From Leptotrichia shahii (GTDB lineage Bacteria > Fusobacteriota > Fusobacteriia > Fusobacteriales > Leptotrichiaceae), in the NCBI RefSeq assembly GCF_008327825.1, contig NZ_AP019827.1:1860001-1924000 (forward strand): a stretch of 64,000 bases of DNA. The letters run 5' to 3'. The translations under genes were made by a program, and so were the position numbers. Every line of letters begins with the position of its first letter. The stretch's first letter is position 1. The notes under the pieces were generated by a model that was not told the DNA's origin, did no database searches, and saw nothing but the letters and a program-made list of their open reading frames with translations. Positions 16,091 through 25,700 of the stretch are shown here, piece by piece.

Positions 16091-16906
16091 ATGAAAAAAA
16101 ATAATAGCCAAAAAATACTATTTATTGCTGGAATGATGATACTTTCAGCAGTTGCTTACGGAAAAGATGTATTTGCAAATTATGGAACAAATTTTGGAAA
16201 AGTTAGGTTATCCCAGCTTAGTTCTCCAAATATGGAAGATGTGAAAAGATTAGATCCCAGTACTTATGAATTGACAGGAAGTGGAGAATATAGAATTATG
16301 GAAGAGGGCGGAAGAAGACTTGTTGTTAATTTAAATAATGGAATATTAAATGGGAAATATGATGAATATTACGCAAATGGAAATAGATTTACATTGGGAA
16401 ATTATATAAATGGGAAAAAAGAAGGAGAATGGACAGTTTATACTGAAAACGGACAAGTTTGGAAAAAATATCAGTATAAAAATGATCAGTTAGATGGACG
16501 TTATATTTCATATTATGCAAAAACAGGAGCTCAAGAAACAGTTGGAAATTATGAAAATGGGAAAATGACAGGAACTTGGACTGAATATTATGAAAATAGT
16601 GCAAGAAAATCACAAGGAAACTATTTAAATGGACAAAAAAATGGATTATTTACTGAATGGAATACGAACGGAGGTAAAAAATCTGAAATTAATTATGTAA
16701 ATGATGAAGTAGATGGAAAAATGAATGTTTATTATGAAAATGGAAGACTTTTGTATGAAGCAAATTTAAATGGGGAAACTGGAACTGTAAAAGGATATTA
16801 TACAAATGGAAGCCTTGGATTCGAGGGAAGCATTAAAGGAAGAAGAAGAACGGGAACTTGGACTTACTATGATAAGGCAGGAAATCCTAGAAAAATAAAT
16901 TATTAG
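16091..16906 (+). CDS. Secreted MORN/YwqK-like repeat protein
   Basis: A signal peptide (MKKNNSQKILFIAGMMILSA, cleavage near residue 25) precedes about nine repeats of roughly 23 residues. They follow the pattern G-x-W-x-x-Y-Y-x-N-G-x-x-x-x-x-x-N-Y-x-N-G-K, as in NGKKEGEWTVYTENG and NGKMTGTWTEYYENS. Such repeats are annotated as MORN or toxin-antitoxin YwqK-family antitoxin, but the toxin link is not supported here: no toxin gene lies nearby and the protein is exported. It is more likely a surface or periplasmic scaffold. A taggag-type ribosome site precedes the ATG. A family A element begins 18 bases after the stop. Confidence 0.75.
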   Translation: MKKNNSQKILFIAGMMILSAVAYGKDVFANYGTNFGKVRLSQLSSPNMEDVKRLDPSTYELTGSGEYRIMEEGGRRLVVNLNNGILNGKYDEYYANGNRFTLGNYINGKKEGEWTVYTENGQVWKKYQYKNDQLDGRYISYYAKTGAQETVGNYENGKMTGTWTEYYENSARKSQGNYLNGQKNGLFTEWNTNGGKKSEINYVNDEVDGKMNVYYENGRLLYEANLNGETGTVKGYYTNGSLGFEGSIKGRRRTGTWTYYDKAGNPRKINY

Positions 16907-16924
16907 ATCTGTCTGATAGCAGTA

Positions 16925-17036
16925 TTTATAATCGTATAATCACAAGGGAGGTCAAGACCCCTTGTTAGAGAACAGAGAAAAATAAGAACTTAAAAATACA
17001 GTGTTTATCGTAATCTTTAGACTTTTATAAATAGCT
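16925..17036 (+). repeat. Family A element, copy 3 (left end missing)
   Basis: The central palindrome caagggaggtcaagacccct at 16943-16962, the adjacent ttagagaacagagaaaaat and the right end TTTAGACTTTTATAAATAG match copies 1 and 2. The left terminal repeat is not found, as the stop codon of the upstream gene occupies that place. The element ends just before the whiA ribosome site. Confidence 0.55.
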
Positions 17037-17063
17037 AGATGAAAATGTAAAGGAGGCGGGGAA

Positions 17064-17966
17064 TTGTCGTATTCAGCAAATGTAAAAAGGGAAATCTTTA
17101 ATTTGGAAAATTCAGATAAAAATACTGTTTATGCAGAGCTTTTTGGAATTTTTATTGCAAAGAATGTAATTACAGAACATGGAATTTATTTTAGTACTGA
17201 AAATGTGTCGCTTGCTAAAAGAATTTATTCAAATTTACGGGCAGCAACAAATATCCCAATTCAACTAAAATATGTTATTAGTAAGCGTCTTGGAACACAC
17301 AAGATGTATGAAGTGATACTTTTCCCAACGCAGCACAATCAACAGGAATACAAATCATTTTTAAAAAAAATATATTTTCACAAAAATTTTGCAGTTGTGG
17401 AGAATGAAAAACAGCTGGCTGGTATAATCAGAGGTTTTTTCCTTAGCTGTGGATATATAAAGTCTCCAGAAAAGGCTTATGCGATGGATTTTTTTGTGGA
17501 TAGCGAGGATTCCGCCACTTATTTGTATTATTTGTTTAAGCAGATGGGGAAAAAGGTCTTTCAGACGAAGAAAAAAAATAAGAGCCTTGTTTATTTACGA
17601 AATTCAGAGGATATTCTTGATATAATTTTTTTAATTGGCGGAATAAATTCATTTTTTGAATTTGAGGAAGTTACGATAAATAAGGAAATTCGGAATAAAA
17701 TTAATAGGAATATGAACTGGGAAATTGCAAATGAAACGAAAAAATTGTCAGCTTCCGAAAAGCAGATTCGCATGATAAAAGTAATTGATCAAAAATTGGG
17801 GCTTTCTGAACTGACAGATGTATTGAGTGAAACGGCAAAAGTGCGGCTGAAAAACCAGGAAATGTCTTTGCAGGAGTTGGCAGACTTAATGGAAATTTCC
17901 AAATCTGGAATAAAAAACCGATTTAGAAGGCTGGAAACAATTTACAAAGGATTAGTGGAAAATTAA
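17064..17966 (+). CDS. whiA: DNA-binding protein WhiA
   Basis: WhiA is a conserved protein with a LAGLIDADG-like N-terminal fold and a C-terminal helix-turn-helix; it controls sporulation genes in Streptomyces and affects cell division in Bacillus. Hallmarks here are SYSANVKREIF at the start, LAGIIRGFFLSCGYIKSPEK near residue 120 and the C-terminal VRLKNQEMSLQELADLM...GIKNRFRRL segment. Length (300 residues) is typical. The start codon is TTG at 17064, supported by a strong AAAGGAGG at 17050-17057. LpxK follows 29 bases downstream. Confidence 0.93.
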   Translation: MSYSANVKREIFNLENSDKNTVYAELFGIFIAKNVITEHGIYFSTENVSLAKRIYSNLRAATNIPIQLKYVISKRLGTHKMYEVILFPTQHNQQEYKSFLKKIYFHKNFAVVENEKQLAGIIRGFFLSCGYIKSPEKAYAMDFFVDSEDSATYLYYLFKQMGKKVFQTKKKNKSLVYLRNSEDILDIIFLIGGINSFFEFEEVTINKEIRNKINRNMNWEIANETKKLSASEKQIRMIKVIDQKLGLSELTDVLSETAKVRLKNQEMSLQELADLMEISKSGIKNRFRRLETIYKGLVEN

Positions 17967-17995
17967 TTTAGAAAAATTAGATTGAGGAAAGATTA

Positions 17996-19009
17996 ATGAA
18001 ATTATTATCAATTATATATGGATTTATCGTATTTTTACGAAATAAACTTTATGATTTAAAAATTTTTAAGGAAAAAAAAGTTGATGGAGTGAAAATAATT
18101 TGCATTGGAAATATTGTAGCAGGCGGGACTGGAAAAACTCCAGCTGTGCAGTATTTTGTTCAAAAATATTTAGAAAAAAATAAAAAAGTTGGAATTTTGA
18201 GCCGAGGCTACAAGGGAAAACGGAAAACAGATTTATTGCTCGTGCGAGATGAAAAAAAGATTTATGCTAATCCCAAAGAATCAGGAGATGAAGCCTATTT
18301 ACATGCCTTAAATTTTCAAATTCCTGTCGTAGTTTGTAAAAACCGTTACAAAGGTGCAATTTTTCTAAAGGAAAAATGTGGTGTGGAAACAATTATTATG
18401 GATGATGGCTTTCAGCATAGAAAATTGAAGAAAAATAAAAATATAATTTTGATTGATGCTACAAATCCTTTTGGAATGGACAATTATTTGCCAAAAGGTC
18501 GATTACGGGAATCACTTGATGCTTTGAAAAGGGCTGATGAAATTATTATTACGAAAAGTAACTATGTTTCAAAAGAAGAAATTGGGAAAATTAGGGAAAG
18601 ACTGGCAAAATATGAAAAAACAATTTCTATTGCTACTTTTGAGGAAAGTTATTTTTACAAATTAAACTTTGAAAATGGAAAAAAATTTGATAAAATAAAT
18701 AATGAAAACAACATAGGAAATGAAAAATTTCCATTGGAAATTATTAAAAATAAAAATGTACTAATTTTTTCTTCAATAGCAAATCCAGCTGTATTTTATC
18801 AAACAATAAAAAAATTAAACCCAAGTAAGATTGATGAAATAAAATTTACAGATCATCACACTTATACAAATGAAGAAATTTTGGAAATAAAGGAAGAAGC
18901 AAAAAGTTATGATTATGTTTTGACAACAGAAAAGGATATTGTGAAAATTGATGAAAATATAGAAAATTTAATGATTTTGAAAATGGAATTTAAAATTATT
19001 GAAAAATAA
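17996..19009 (+). CDS. lpxK: Tetraacyldisaccharide 4'-kinase
   Basis: This enzyme phosphorylates the 4' position of the lipid A disaccharide at the inner membrane, so the organism makes lipopolysaccharide. GNIVAGGTGKTPAVQ (near residues 37-51) is the P-loop, ILSRGYKGK follows, and MDDGFQHRKL is the conserved Asp-containing block. The N-terminal hydrophobic segment IIYGFIVFLRNKLYDL is the membrane-associated start typical of LpxK. The 337-residue length fits. It lies 29 bases after whiA on the same strand; an AT-rich gap with a decayed family A repeat follows. Confidence 0.95.
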   Translation: MKLLSIIYGFIVFLRNKLYDLKIFKEKKVDGVKIICIGNIVAGGTGKTPAVQYFVQKYLEKNKKVGILSRGYKGKRKTDLLLVRDEKKIYANPKESGDEAYLHALNFQIPVVVCKNRYKGAIFLKEKCGVETIIMDDGFQHRKLKKNKNIILIDATNPFGMDNYLPKGRLRESLDALKRADEIIITKSNYVSKEEIGKIRERLAKYEKTISIATFEESYFYKLNFENGKKFDKINNENNIGNEKFPLEIIKNKNVLIFSSIANPAVFYQTIKKLNPSKIDEIKFTDHHTYTNEEILEIKEEAKSYDYVLTTEKDIVKIDENIENLMILKMEFKIIEK

Positions 19010-19039
19010 AGTGAATTTACGGTTTTTATGAAATAAAAC

Positions 19040-19110
19040 TTTACAAAATTTTAAAAATAAAAGTTATAAAAAAATATTGTAATTATTAGGAATTTTAGAC
19101 TTTTACAAAG
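19040..19110 (+). repeat. Family A element, degenerate copy 4
   Basis: The right end TTTAGACTTTTACAAAG (about 19093-19110) matches the other A elements, and a tttacaaaatttt block lies near the left. The central palindrome is absent, so this would be an internally deleted copy. Confidence 0.35.
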
Positions 19111-19144
19111 ATTAGAAATAAAAGCAGGAGGGAGGAATTAAATT

Positions 19145-19924
19145 TTGACTGAAACTAAAAGGTTGGAAAGTAAAAATATATTTTCAAATATAGAAAATTT
19201 TTCACAATTTATTTTAAAATATAAAAATAATTTTGAAAAACAAAAATACTTCCAGCTTGATAAAAATTTTAAAATAACAGGCAAAGAACCATCATTTATA
19301 TTAGAACTGGCATATATTTATTTTTGTGAAAACGAAAAAAATGAAAATATAAAGCAAATCATAAGTGAACAATTTTTGGAAACATTTAAGGAAAAAAATA
19401 AAAAAATAGAACGGTTAAGCAAAGTTGAACTGTCAAAATTAATAGATGGATTTAGAAGAAGCATTTTTAACAAAGAGTCGATTTATGCTGTAAAATTGGG
19501 AAATGAACTGCTACATCGAGATAAAAATAAATTTTTTGAAATTTTGTATAACTATTCTTTAATTTCAACTGATACGAATAAACTTGTAAAAACTTTTTTT
19601 GCAGAAAAAATGATAGAAAAGATAGAGGCTGAAAATGGCTCGAAATTTAATGAAATTCGTGATAAAATAGACGAGATAATAAAAAATATTATAAATTACT
19701 TTACAAAATCCGATTTAACTTTTCTAAATTTTGAAAATGTGGAAAACTTAAACTATTTTGTGGAAAATCAAGCTGATGAACTTTACAAAAAAATTTATGT
19801 GGAAAATTACGATAAAATTATGGAAAAGTATAATATTCAGAATGTCGAAAAAATTGAATTTAACAAGAATTATGATTTTAAAAATTTAAGTGAAAGTAAA
19901 AAAATATTATATAAATATATATAA
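19145..19924 (+). CDS. Uncharacterised protein, Lys/Glu/Asn-rich, probably cytoplasmic
   Basis: I do not recognise this family. The 259-residue protein has no signal peptide and no clear membrane segment. It is rich in Lys, Glu, Asn and Phe and is probably all helical. It starts with TTG at 19145; the very strong AGGAGGGAGG at 19126-19135 supports this start. No nucleotide-binding or metal-binding motif can be seen. It lies directly upstream of serS with a 22-base gap, so the two genes are likely co-transcribed. Codon use matches the neighbours. Confidence 0.65.
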   Translation: MTETKRLESKNIFSNIENFSQFILKYKNNFEKQKYFQLDKNFKITGKEPSFILELAYIYFCENEKNENIKQIISEQFLETFKEKNKKIERLSKVELSKLIDGFRRSIFNKESIYAVKLGNELLHRDKNKFFEILYNYSLISTDTNKLVKTFFAEKMIEKIEAENGSKFNEIRDKIDEIIKNIINYFTKSDLTFLNFENVENLNYFVENQADELYKKIYVENYDKIMEKYNIQNVEKIEFNKNYDFKNLSESKKILYKYI

Positions 19925-19946
19925 AAAGAAAGGAAATAAAAAAATT

Positions 19947-21218
19947 ATGTTGGAAATGAAATACATAAGAGAAAATGCTGATAAAGTCAGAGAATATTTA
20001 AAAAATAGAAATAGTGACTTTGATTTGGATTCATTGCTGAAATTTGATGAAGATAGAAGAAATTTACTTCAGGAAGTGGAAATGCTGAAAAAGGAAAGAA
20101 ATGAATCAAGTTCATTAATTGGAAAATATAAGCAAGAAGGAAAAGATCCTGCTGAATTACTTGCTAGAATGCAAACTGTAAGTGCCAAAATTAAGGAACT
20201 TGATCAAAAAGTGGCTGAAATTGATGAAAAACAGTTGGAACTTGCTTATACGATTCCAAATAAATTAAGTGATACGACTCCAGTTGGAAAAGATGAAGAT
20301 GAAAATGTGGAAGTTAGAAAATGGGGAACTCCGAGAGAGTTTGACTTTGAAATAAAATCACATGATGAACTAGGAGTAGAACTTGGGATTTTAGACTTTG
20401 AAAGAGGGGCAAAACTTGGTGGTTCAAGATTTACAGTTTATAAAAATGCAGCAGCAAGACTGGAAAGAGCATTAATTGCTTTTATGATTGATGTTCATAC
20501 TCAAGAAGAAGATTTTGAAGAAATTTTTACACCGCAGCTTGTAAAAAAAGAAATGATGGTTGGAACTGGACAACTTCCTAAATTTGCTGATGATGCTTAT
20601 AAAATCGAAGGGGAAGAAATGTATTTAATTCCAACGGCAGAAGTAACGCTTACAAATTTACATAATGGAGAAATTTTAGATGAAGAAGAATTGCCTAAAC
20701 ATTACTGTGGATATACAGCTTGTTTCAGAAAAGAAGCTGGTTCAGGTGGACGTGATTTAAAAGGGCTAATTCGTCAACATCAATTTAACAAAGTTGAAAT
20801 GGTAAAAATTGTAAAACCTGAAACTTCTTATGATGAACTTGAATCAATGGTAAATAGTGCAGAAAAAATATTGCAAAAATTGGAATTGCCATATAGAGTG
20901 CTGGCACTTTGCAGCGGAGATTTAGGATTTAGTGCAGCAAAAACTTATGATTTGGAAGTCTGGGTGCCAAGTCAAAATAAATATAGAGAAATTTCTTCTT
21001 GCTCAAATACAGAAGATTTTCAAGCTAGACGTGCGATGATTAAATATAGAGAAAAAGAGACTAAAAAGAGCCATTTTGTTCATACTTTAAATGGATCAGG
21101 ACTTGCTGTAGGAAGAACATTGCTTGCAATTATGGAAAATTATCAGCAAGAAGATGGAACTATAAAAATTCCAGAAGTATTGGTGCCGTATATGGGCGGA
21201 ATGACAGTTATAAAATAA
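19947..21218 (+). CDS. serS: Seryl-tRNA synthetase
   Basis: This class II synthetase charges tRNA-Ser (and tRNA-Sec where present). The N-terminal coiled-coil arm (about residues 25-100) recognises the long variable arm of tRNA-Ser. Motif 2 is [24 protein letters not shown], given in parts: CFRKEAG and RGLIR-like KGLIRQHQF. Motif 3 ends in [20 protein letters not shown] chose ATG 19947 ([16 protein letters not shown]) because seryl-tRNA synthetases begin this way and a GAAAGG site precedes it; the frame stays open upstream to 19890 but there overlaps the previous gene. Length is 423 residues. Confidence 0.96.
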   Translation: MLEMKYIRENADKVREYLKNRNSDFDLDSLLKFDEDRRNLLQEVEMLKKERNESSSLIGKYKQEGKDPAELLARMQTVSAKIKELDQKVAEIDEKQLELAYTIPNKLSDTTPVGKDEDENVEVRKWGTPREFDFEIKSHDELGVELGILDFERGAKLGGSRFTVYKNAAARLERALIAFMIDVHTQEEDFEEIFTPQLVKKEMMVGTGQLPKFADDAYKIEGEEMYLIPTAEVTLTNLHNGEILDEEELPKHYCGYTACFRKEAGSGGRDLKGLIRQHQFNKVEMVKIVKPETSYDELESMVNSAEKILQKLELPYRVLALCSGDLGFSAAKTYDLEVWVPSQNKYREISSCSNTEDFQARRAMIKYREKETKKSHFVHTLNGSGLAVGRTLLAIMENYQQEDGTIKIPEVLVPYMGGMTVIK

Positions 21219-21237
21219 CAAAAGCCATAAATTAAAT

Positions 21238-21258
21238 ATCAAATTAATTTGATTTTTT
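21238..21258 (+). terminator. Probable terminator of serS
   Basis: ATCAAA-TTAA-TTTGAT followed by five T lies 20 bases after the stop codon. The stem is short and AT-rich. Confidence 0.5.
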
Positions 21259-21394
21259 CCTAAACTGTCAAAAATGCTCAAAAATTAAGCTCAATAATAC
21301 AAAGTTAAAGTAAAATTACTTTAAAATTAAATTCAAAAATTATAATTTATTAAACTCTAAATCTGTCTAGTTTGTTGTGAAAGGAATTAAATAT

Positions 21395-21507
21395 ATAGTA
21401 AAACTGGTTTAAAACTGAACTCAAAAACTATGACTATTTTACTCAAACCCTAAGTTTATATAATTTTTAACGGTTCAATTTTGAACGAATTCGAGTATAT
21501 TTTAAAA
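21395..21507 (+). repeat. Family C dispersed repeat, copy 1
   Basis: The block runs from atagtaaaactggtttaaaa through gaactcaaaaactatgacta and actcaaaccctaag to gaattcgagtatatttt. Nearly the same sequence occurs at 50277-50389, shortened at 41843-41942 and inverted in part at 58660-58734. No reading frame is evident inside. Confidence 0.75.
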
Positions 21508-21553
21508 ACTTTGAGCAATTTTGAGCGACTTTGAAAAAATTTTGTTATTATAT

Positions 21554-21656
21554 CTGTTCGATAACTCATATATATTTAGAATTTAATAAAACAAATATTC
21601 TGAAGCAAGGAATCTTGACCCCTTGTGGAAATAAAGAAACTTAGGTTATTGAACAC
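21554..21656 (+). repeat. Family B MITE-like element, copy 1
   Basis: The left end TGTTCGATAAC (21555-21565) is inverted at the right end, GTTATTGAACA (21645-21655), with one mismatch. The centre carries gcaaggaatcttgacccctt, the same palindromic core as family A. The element is about 103 bp long and ends 28 bases before the GH25 gene. Confidence 0.65.
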
Positions 21657-21684
21657 TTCTATTAAATAACTGAATGGAGAAAAT

Positions 21685-22404
21685 ATGGAAAAATTTATAA
21701 AATTTTTGATAATTGTAATAATTGTTGGAGGTATAGCAGGTTTTTTGGAAATTAGCGGATATTTGTACCATAATGAGATTTTGGCACAAATAGCAGGTTA
21801 TAATACACAAGGATTGGATATTTCACACCATCAGGAAAAGGTAAACTGGACTCGTGTAGATCCAAAATATAAATTTATTATTTTAAAGGCGACTGAAGGA
21901 CAAAATTTTCTTGATACAGATTTTTTGTATAACTGGAATAATGCTAGATTAAATGGCTTTATAGTTGGAGCATATCATTTTTTTACAATGACAAGCAGTG
22001 GCGTGGCACAAGCAGATTTTTATATAAGTAAAGTTTCTGCTTCTGATAAGACATTGCCACCAATTATTGATTTAGAAATATCTACAAAGAAGTATAAAAA
22101 AAAGGATGTAATAAAAAATTTAGAGGAAATGGTCGACAAACTTGAGAAGCATTATAAAAAAAGAGTAATTTTTTATGTGAACTACAATACTTACAATGTA
22201 TATATAAAGGGAGAATTTCCTAAAAATAAAATATGGATTACAGATTATAAATATTTCCCTAGAATAAAAGAAGATAACAGGTGGATAATCTGGCAAGTTT
22301 CAAGACGTGGAAGAATTGATGGAATCCCAGGATTTACTGATAAAAATGTACTTAGAAAAGGAATGACTGTAGAGGATTTGATTGAGCAAAATAAAATAAA
22401 TTGA
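21685..22404 (+). CDS. GH25 family lysozyme (membrane-anchored or secreted muramidase)
   Basis: This muramidase cleaves the beta-1,4 bond between N-acetylmuramic acid and N-acetylglucosamine. An N-terminal hydrophobic segment (residues 5-28) would anchor or export it. GLDISHHQ places the conserved Asp at residue 45, and PPIIDLE gives the catalytic D129 and E131. KATEG, GAYHFF and WQVSRRGRIDGI complete the GH25 pattern. The 239-residue length is that of a single catalytic domain with no wall-binding repeats. It may remodel the cell's own peptidoglycan. It sits alone between repeat-rich gaps. Confidence 0.9.
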   Translation: MEKFIKFLIIVIIVGGIAGFLEISGYLYHNEILAQIAGYNTQGLDISHHQEKVNWTRVDPKYKFIILKATEGQNFLDTDFLYNWNNARLNGFIVGAYHFFTMTSSGVAQADFYISKVSASDKTLPPIIDLEISTKKYKKKDVIKNLEEMVDKLEKHYKKRVIFYVNYNTYNVYIKGEFPKNKIWITDYKYFPRIKEDNRWIIWQVSRRGRIDGIPGFTDKNVLRKGMTVEDLIEQNKIN

Positions 22405-22507
22405 TAATTTTATAATTATTTTTTGTTTTCTATTGATTTTTATAAAAAAATTTGGTAACATATAATTAGAGAAGTTAATCTGATTAATAAATATTAGGAG
22501 GCGTAAA

Positions 22508-23491
22508 ATGAAATATCATTTTAAAGATTTAGGATTAAGCAACACTAAAGAAATGTTTGCTAAAGCAAATAAAGAAGGTTATGCAGTACCTGCTTTTAAC
22601 TTTAACAACATGGAACAATTACAAGGAATTATTGAAGCATGTGTTGAAGAAGGTTCACCAGTAATTCTTCAAGTATCAACAGGTGCGAGAAAATATATCG
22701 GTAAAGAAATGCTGCCTTGGCTTGCAAAAGCTGCAACAGCTTATGTAGAAGCATCTGGATCAGACATTCCAGTAGCATTGCACTTGGATCATGGTCCAAA
22801 TTATGCTGAAGCAAGAGACTGTATCGAATATGGATTCTCATCAGTAATGTATGACGGATCTCATCACCCTTATGATGAAAACGTTGCAGAAGCAAAACAA
22901 GTTGCTGACTTCGCTCACGAACACGATGTAACAGTTGAAGCTGAATTAGGAGTTTTAGCTGGAATTGAAGATGATGTAGTAGCAGCAGAACATGTTTACA
23001 CTCAACCTGATGAAGTTGAAGACTTTGTATCAAAAACAGGAGTTGATTCATTAGCAATCGCAATCGGAACTTCTCATGGAGCTCACAAATTCAAACCAGG
23101 AGACGATCCTAAATTAAGATTAGATATCTTGGCAGAAATTGAAAAAAGAATTCCTGGATTCCCAATTGTATTACATGGTTCATCAGCTGTACCTCATCAA
23201 TTTGTTGAAATGATTAACCAATATGGTGGACAAATTGCAGATGCAATCGGTATACCTGATTCAGAATTAAGAAAAGCCGCTAAATCAGCAGTAGCTAAAA
23301 TTAATGTAGATACTGATGGAAGATTGGCTTTCACAGCAGGAATTAGAGAAGTATTCGCTAAAAAACCAGGAGAATTTGATCCAAGAAAATATTTAGGTCC
23401 TGCAAAAGATTATATGAAAGAATATTATAAAGATAAAATTAGAAATGTATTTGGAGCAAATGGAGCTTACAAAGCCGGAACTGCAAGATAA
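22508..23491 (+). CDS. fba: Class II fructose-1,6-bisphosphate aldolase
   Basis: This zinc-dependent glycolytic enzyme cleaves fructose-1,6-bisphosphate into dihydroxyacetone phosphate and glyceraldehyde 3-phosphate. HLDHGPN (near residue 97) holds a zinc-binding His and catalytic Asp; SVMYDGSHHP, EAELGVLAG, GTSHGAHKF and VLHGSSAVP are the remaining signatures. Length is 327 residues. An aggaggcg site precedes the ATG. The codon use is visibly more biased than in neighbours, as expected of a highly expressed gene. A strong hairpin follows it. Confidence 0.96.
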   Translation: MKYHFKDLGLSNTKEMFAKANKEGYAVPAFNFNNMEQLQGIIEACVEEGSPVILQVSTGARKYIGKEMLPWLAKAATAYVEASGSDIPVALHLDHGPNYAEARDCIEYGFSSVMYDGSHHPYDENVAEAKQVADFAHEHDVTVEAELGVLAGIEDDVVAAEHVYTQPDEVEDFVSKTGVDSLAIAIGTSHGAHKFKPGDDPKLRLDILAEIEKRIPGFPIVLHGSSAVPHQFVEMINQYGGQIADAIGIPDSELRKAAKSAVAKINVDTDGRLAFTAGIREVFAKKPGEFDPRKYLGPAKDYMKEYYKDKIRNVFGANGAYKAGTAR

Positions 23492-23526
23492 TAATAAAAA
23501 CAAAAAATGAAAATTAAATTTGGAAC

Positions 23527-23556
23527 TATCTCAAGTTTATTCTGAAACTTGGGATA
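23527..23556 (+). terminator. Hairpin terminator of fba
   Basis: TATCTCAAGTTT (23527-23538) pairs with AAACTTGGGATA (23545-23556), with one G-T pair and a 6-base loop. The trailing sequence is TTTCCTTTG, a weak T-run. Confidence 0.55.
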
Positions 23557-23589
23557 TTTCCTTTGAAATAATTCAAAAGAATTTTGTTT

Positions 23590-23624
23590 AAAAAGGTGAA
23601 AATTTTTTTTTTCATCTTTTTTTG
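23590..23624 (+). terminator. Second hairpin with long T-run after fba
   Basis: AAAAAGGTGAAAA (23590-23602) pairs with TTTTCATCTTTTT (about 23609-23621) and is followed by more T. Together with the hairpin at 23527 it makes a double terminator. Confidence 0.6.
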
Positions 23625-23757
23625 TGAAAAAAAAATAATTATTAATCAATAAATTTACTAAATCCTATTTAAAAATAGAAGTTATATTTTATATTATTTG
23701 CTAACAAAGAATCTTACTAGTTCGCTGTTTAAAACAGAAAATAGTATTAGAATAGAG

Positions 23758-23855
23758 TTGTTTGGAAACTGTATTTATTATAATTTAATAAAACAGATGC
23801 TCTAAAGCAAGGGAATCTTGACCTCTTGTTAAAAAAAAACTAAGTTATCAAACAG
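23758..23855 (+). repeat. Family B MITE-like element, copy 2
   Basis: Left end TGTTTGGAAAC (about 23759-23769) and right end GTTATCAAACA (23844-23854) are inverted repeats with one mismatch. The core gcaagggaatcttgacctct matches copy 1. The element lies between the fba terminators and pyrG. Confidence 0.6.
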
Positions 23856-23969
23856 ATCTAATAAAATTTATACTAAATTTTGTTAAAAAATAGGATAAAA
23901 TGATATTTCAGTAAATTGCCAGAAATAAATAAAAATTAATAGATATATGAAAAAATGTAGGAGGAAAAA

Positions 23970-25583
23970 ATGGATAAACAAAATAATACGACAAAATATA
24001 TTTTTGTTACAGGCGGAGTTGTTTCATCACTTGGAAAAGGGATCGTAGCTTCTTCGTTGGGAAGATTGTTAAAGGAGCGGGGATATAAAGTTACAATTCA
24101 GAAGTTTGATCCATATATAAATGTGGATCCAGGAACTATGAGTCCTTATCAGCATGGAGAAGTTTTTGTGACAGAGGATGGAGCAGAAACAGATTTAGAT
24201 TTGGGACATTATGAAAGATTTATCAATGAAAATCTGACAAAATATAATAATTTAACAACAGGAAAAATTATGTCAAAAATTATTGCAAAAGAACGTCGTG
24301 GAGAATTTTTGGGTGGAACAGTACAAACAGTCCCTCACATGACTGATGAAATCAAGTATAATGTTATAAAAGCAGCTGAAGAAAATAATTCTGACATTGT
24401 AATTACTGAAATTGGTGGAACTATTGGAGATATCGAAAGTGATCCATTTATTGAAGCAATTCGTCAATTAAAAAGAGAAGTTGGAAGAGAAAATATCGCC
24501 TATATTCACGTAACATTGCTACCATATTTGAAAGCTGCGGGAGAATTAAAGACAAAACCTACACAGCATAGTGTGAAAATGCTTCAAGGGCTTGGAATCT
24601 CGCCTGATGTAATTGTGGTCAGAAGTGAACACCCTGTTGATGAGAATATTAAGAAAAAAATTTCACTTTTCTGTGATATTGATGAAGAAGCAGTTATTGA
24701 ATCACTAGATGCAGAAAATCTTTATGAAATACCATTGACTATGGAAAAATTAGGACTTGCCGATGTTATTTGTAAACATTTTAAAATAAAAAATGAAAAA
24801 CCATTATTGAAAGAATGGACTAAAATGGTGGAAAAATTTAAAAATCCTAAAAAACTTGTAAAAGTAGCAATTGTTGGGAAATACATTGAATTAAAGGATG
24901 CCTATATAAGTATTCACGAATCAATAGAACATGCTGGATTTAATCTTGATACAGAAGCTGAAATCAACTATTTCAAGGCTGGAGAATTTAATGTGAAGGA
25001 ATTAGCAGATTATGATGGTATTCTTGTTCCAGGTGGATTTGGTGACAGGGGAATTGATGGAAAAGTTGAAGCAATTAAGTTTGCTAGGGAAAATAATATT
25101 CCATTTTTCGGAATTTGCCTTGGAATGCAAATGGCTTGTGTGGAATTTGCAAGAAATGTGCTGGGTTATAAAGATGCAACTTCTACAGAATTTGAAAAAG
25201 ACACAGCTTACCCAATTATCAGTCTTATGGAAGAACAAAAAGGGCTTAAAAATATGGGAGGAACAATGCGGCTAGGTGCATACCCTTGTGTATTAAAAGA
25301 AGATAGTTTGACAGCAAAAGTTTATGGAAAAACTGAAATTGCTGAAAGACATAGACATAGATATGAGTTTAACAATGCTTATAGAGAGGAATTTGAAAAA
25401 GCAGGAATGGACATTGTGGGATTATCTCCAGATGGAAATTACGTAGAAGTAATTGAAATAAAAGATCATCCATATTTTATAGCTTCACAATACCATCCAG
25501 AATTTAAGAGCCGTCCAAACCGTCCTCATCCATTATTTACAGGCTGGATAAAAGCGGCATTGAAAAAACGAAGCGAAAGATAA
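23970..25583 (+). CDS. pyrG: CTP synthase
   Basis: This enzyme aminates UTP to CTP using glutamine and ATP. The synthase domain (residues 1-270) begins with [17 protein letters not shown], its P-loop, and includes the [22 protein letters not shown] region. The class I glutamine amidotransferase domain has [15 protein letters not shown] with the nucleophile Cys near residue 382, and YHPEF with the catalytic His and Glu. Length is 537 residues. An aggaggaaa site precedes the ATG. CTP feeds both nucleotide pools and the CdsA reaction. The gene ends at a strong terminator. Confidence 0.97.
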   Translation: MDKQNNTTKYIFVTGGVVSSLGKGIVASSLGRLLKERGYKVTIQKFDPYINVDPGTMSPYQHGEVFVTEDGAETDLDLGHYERFINENLTKYNNLTTGKIMSKIIAKERRGEFLGGTVQTVPHMTDEIKYNVIKAAEENNSDIVITEIGGTIGDIESDPFIEAIRQLKREVGRENIAYIHVTLLPYLKAAGELKTKPTQHSVKMLQGLGISPDVIVVRSEHPVDENIKKKISLFCDIDEEAVIESLDAENLYEIPLTMEKLGLADVICKHFKIKNEKPLLKEWTKMVEKFKNPKKLVKVAIVGKYIELKDAYISIHESIEHAGFNLDTEAEINYFKAGEFNVKELADYDGILVPGGFGDRGIDGKVEAIKFARENNIPFFGICLGMQMACVEFARNVLGYKDATSTEFEKDTAYPIISLMEEQKGLKNMGGTMRLGAYPCVLKEDSLTAKVYGKTEIAERHRHRYEFNNAYREEFEKAGMDIVGLSPDGNYVEVIEIKDHPYFIASQYHPEFKSRPNRPHPLFTGWIKAALKKRSER

Positions 25584-25613
25584 TAAAATTATAAATATAT
25601 TAAATATTTTCTA

Positions 25614-25640
25614 GCAAGGGGTTAAAAGCCCCCTTGTTTA
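25614..25640 (+). terminator. Terminator of pyrG built on the CAAGGGG palindrome
   Basis: GCAAGGGG pairs with CCCCTTG across ttaaaagc and is followed by TTTATTTT. The stem is the same core seen in the A and B repeats, so a repeat core may serve here as a terminator. Confidence 0.7.
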
Positions 25641-25652
25641 TTTTACAAAAAA

Positions 25653-25683
25653 ATGGCAAATAAAAAAACTTGCCATCTTTTTG
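25653..25683. terminator. Bidirectional terminator between pyrG and the DUF333 gene
   Basis: ATGGCAA (25653-25659) pairs with TTGCCAT (25670-25676). T-runs follow on the plus strand and A-runs precede, so it can end transcripts from both convergent genes. Confidence 0.65.
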
Positions 25684-25700
25684 TTAAAAATTTAAATTAA

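Noticed and set aside
16091-16906. Antitoxin of a YwqK-type toxin-antitoxin pair
   Set aside because: The protein is exported and no toxin-like gene is adjacent; the name reflects only repeat similarity.
22629-23063. 144-codon open frame on the minus strand inside fba
   Set aside because: It lies wholly within the strongly conserved aldolase gene, is extremely Leu/His/Gln-rich and has no ribosome site; it is a shadow of biased codon use.
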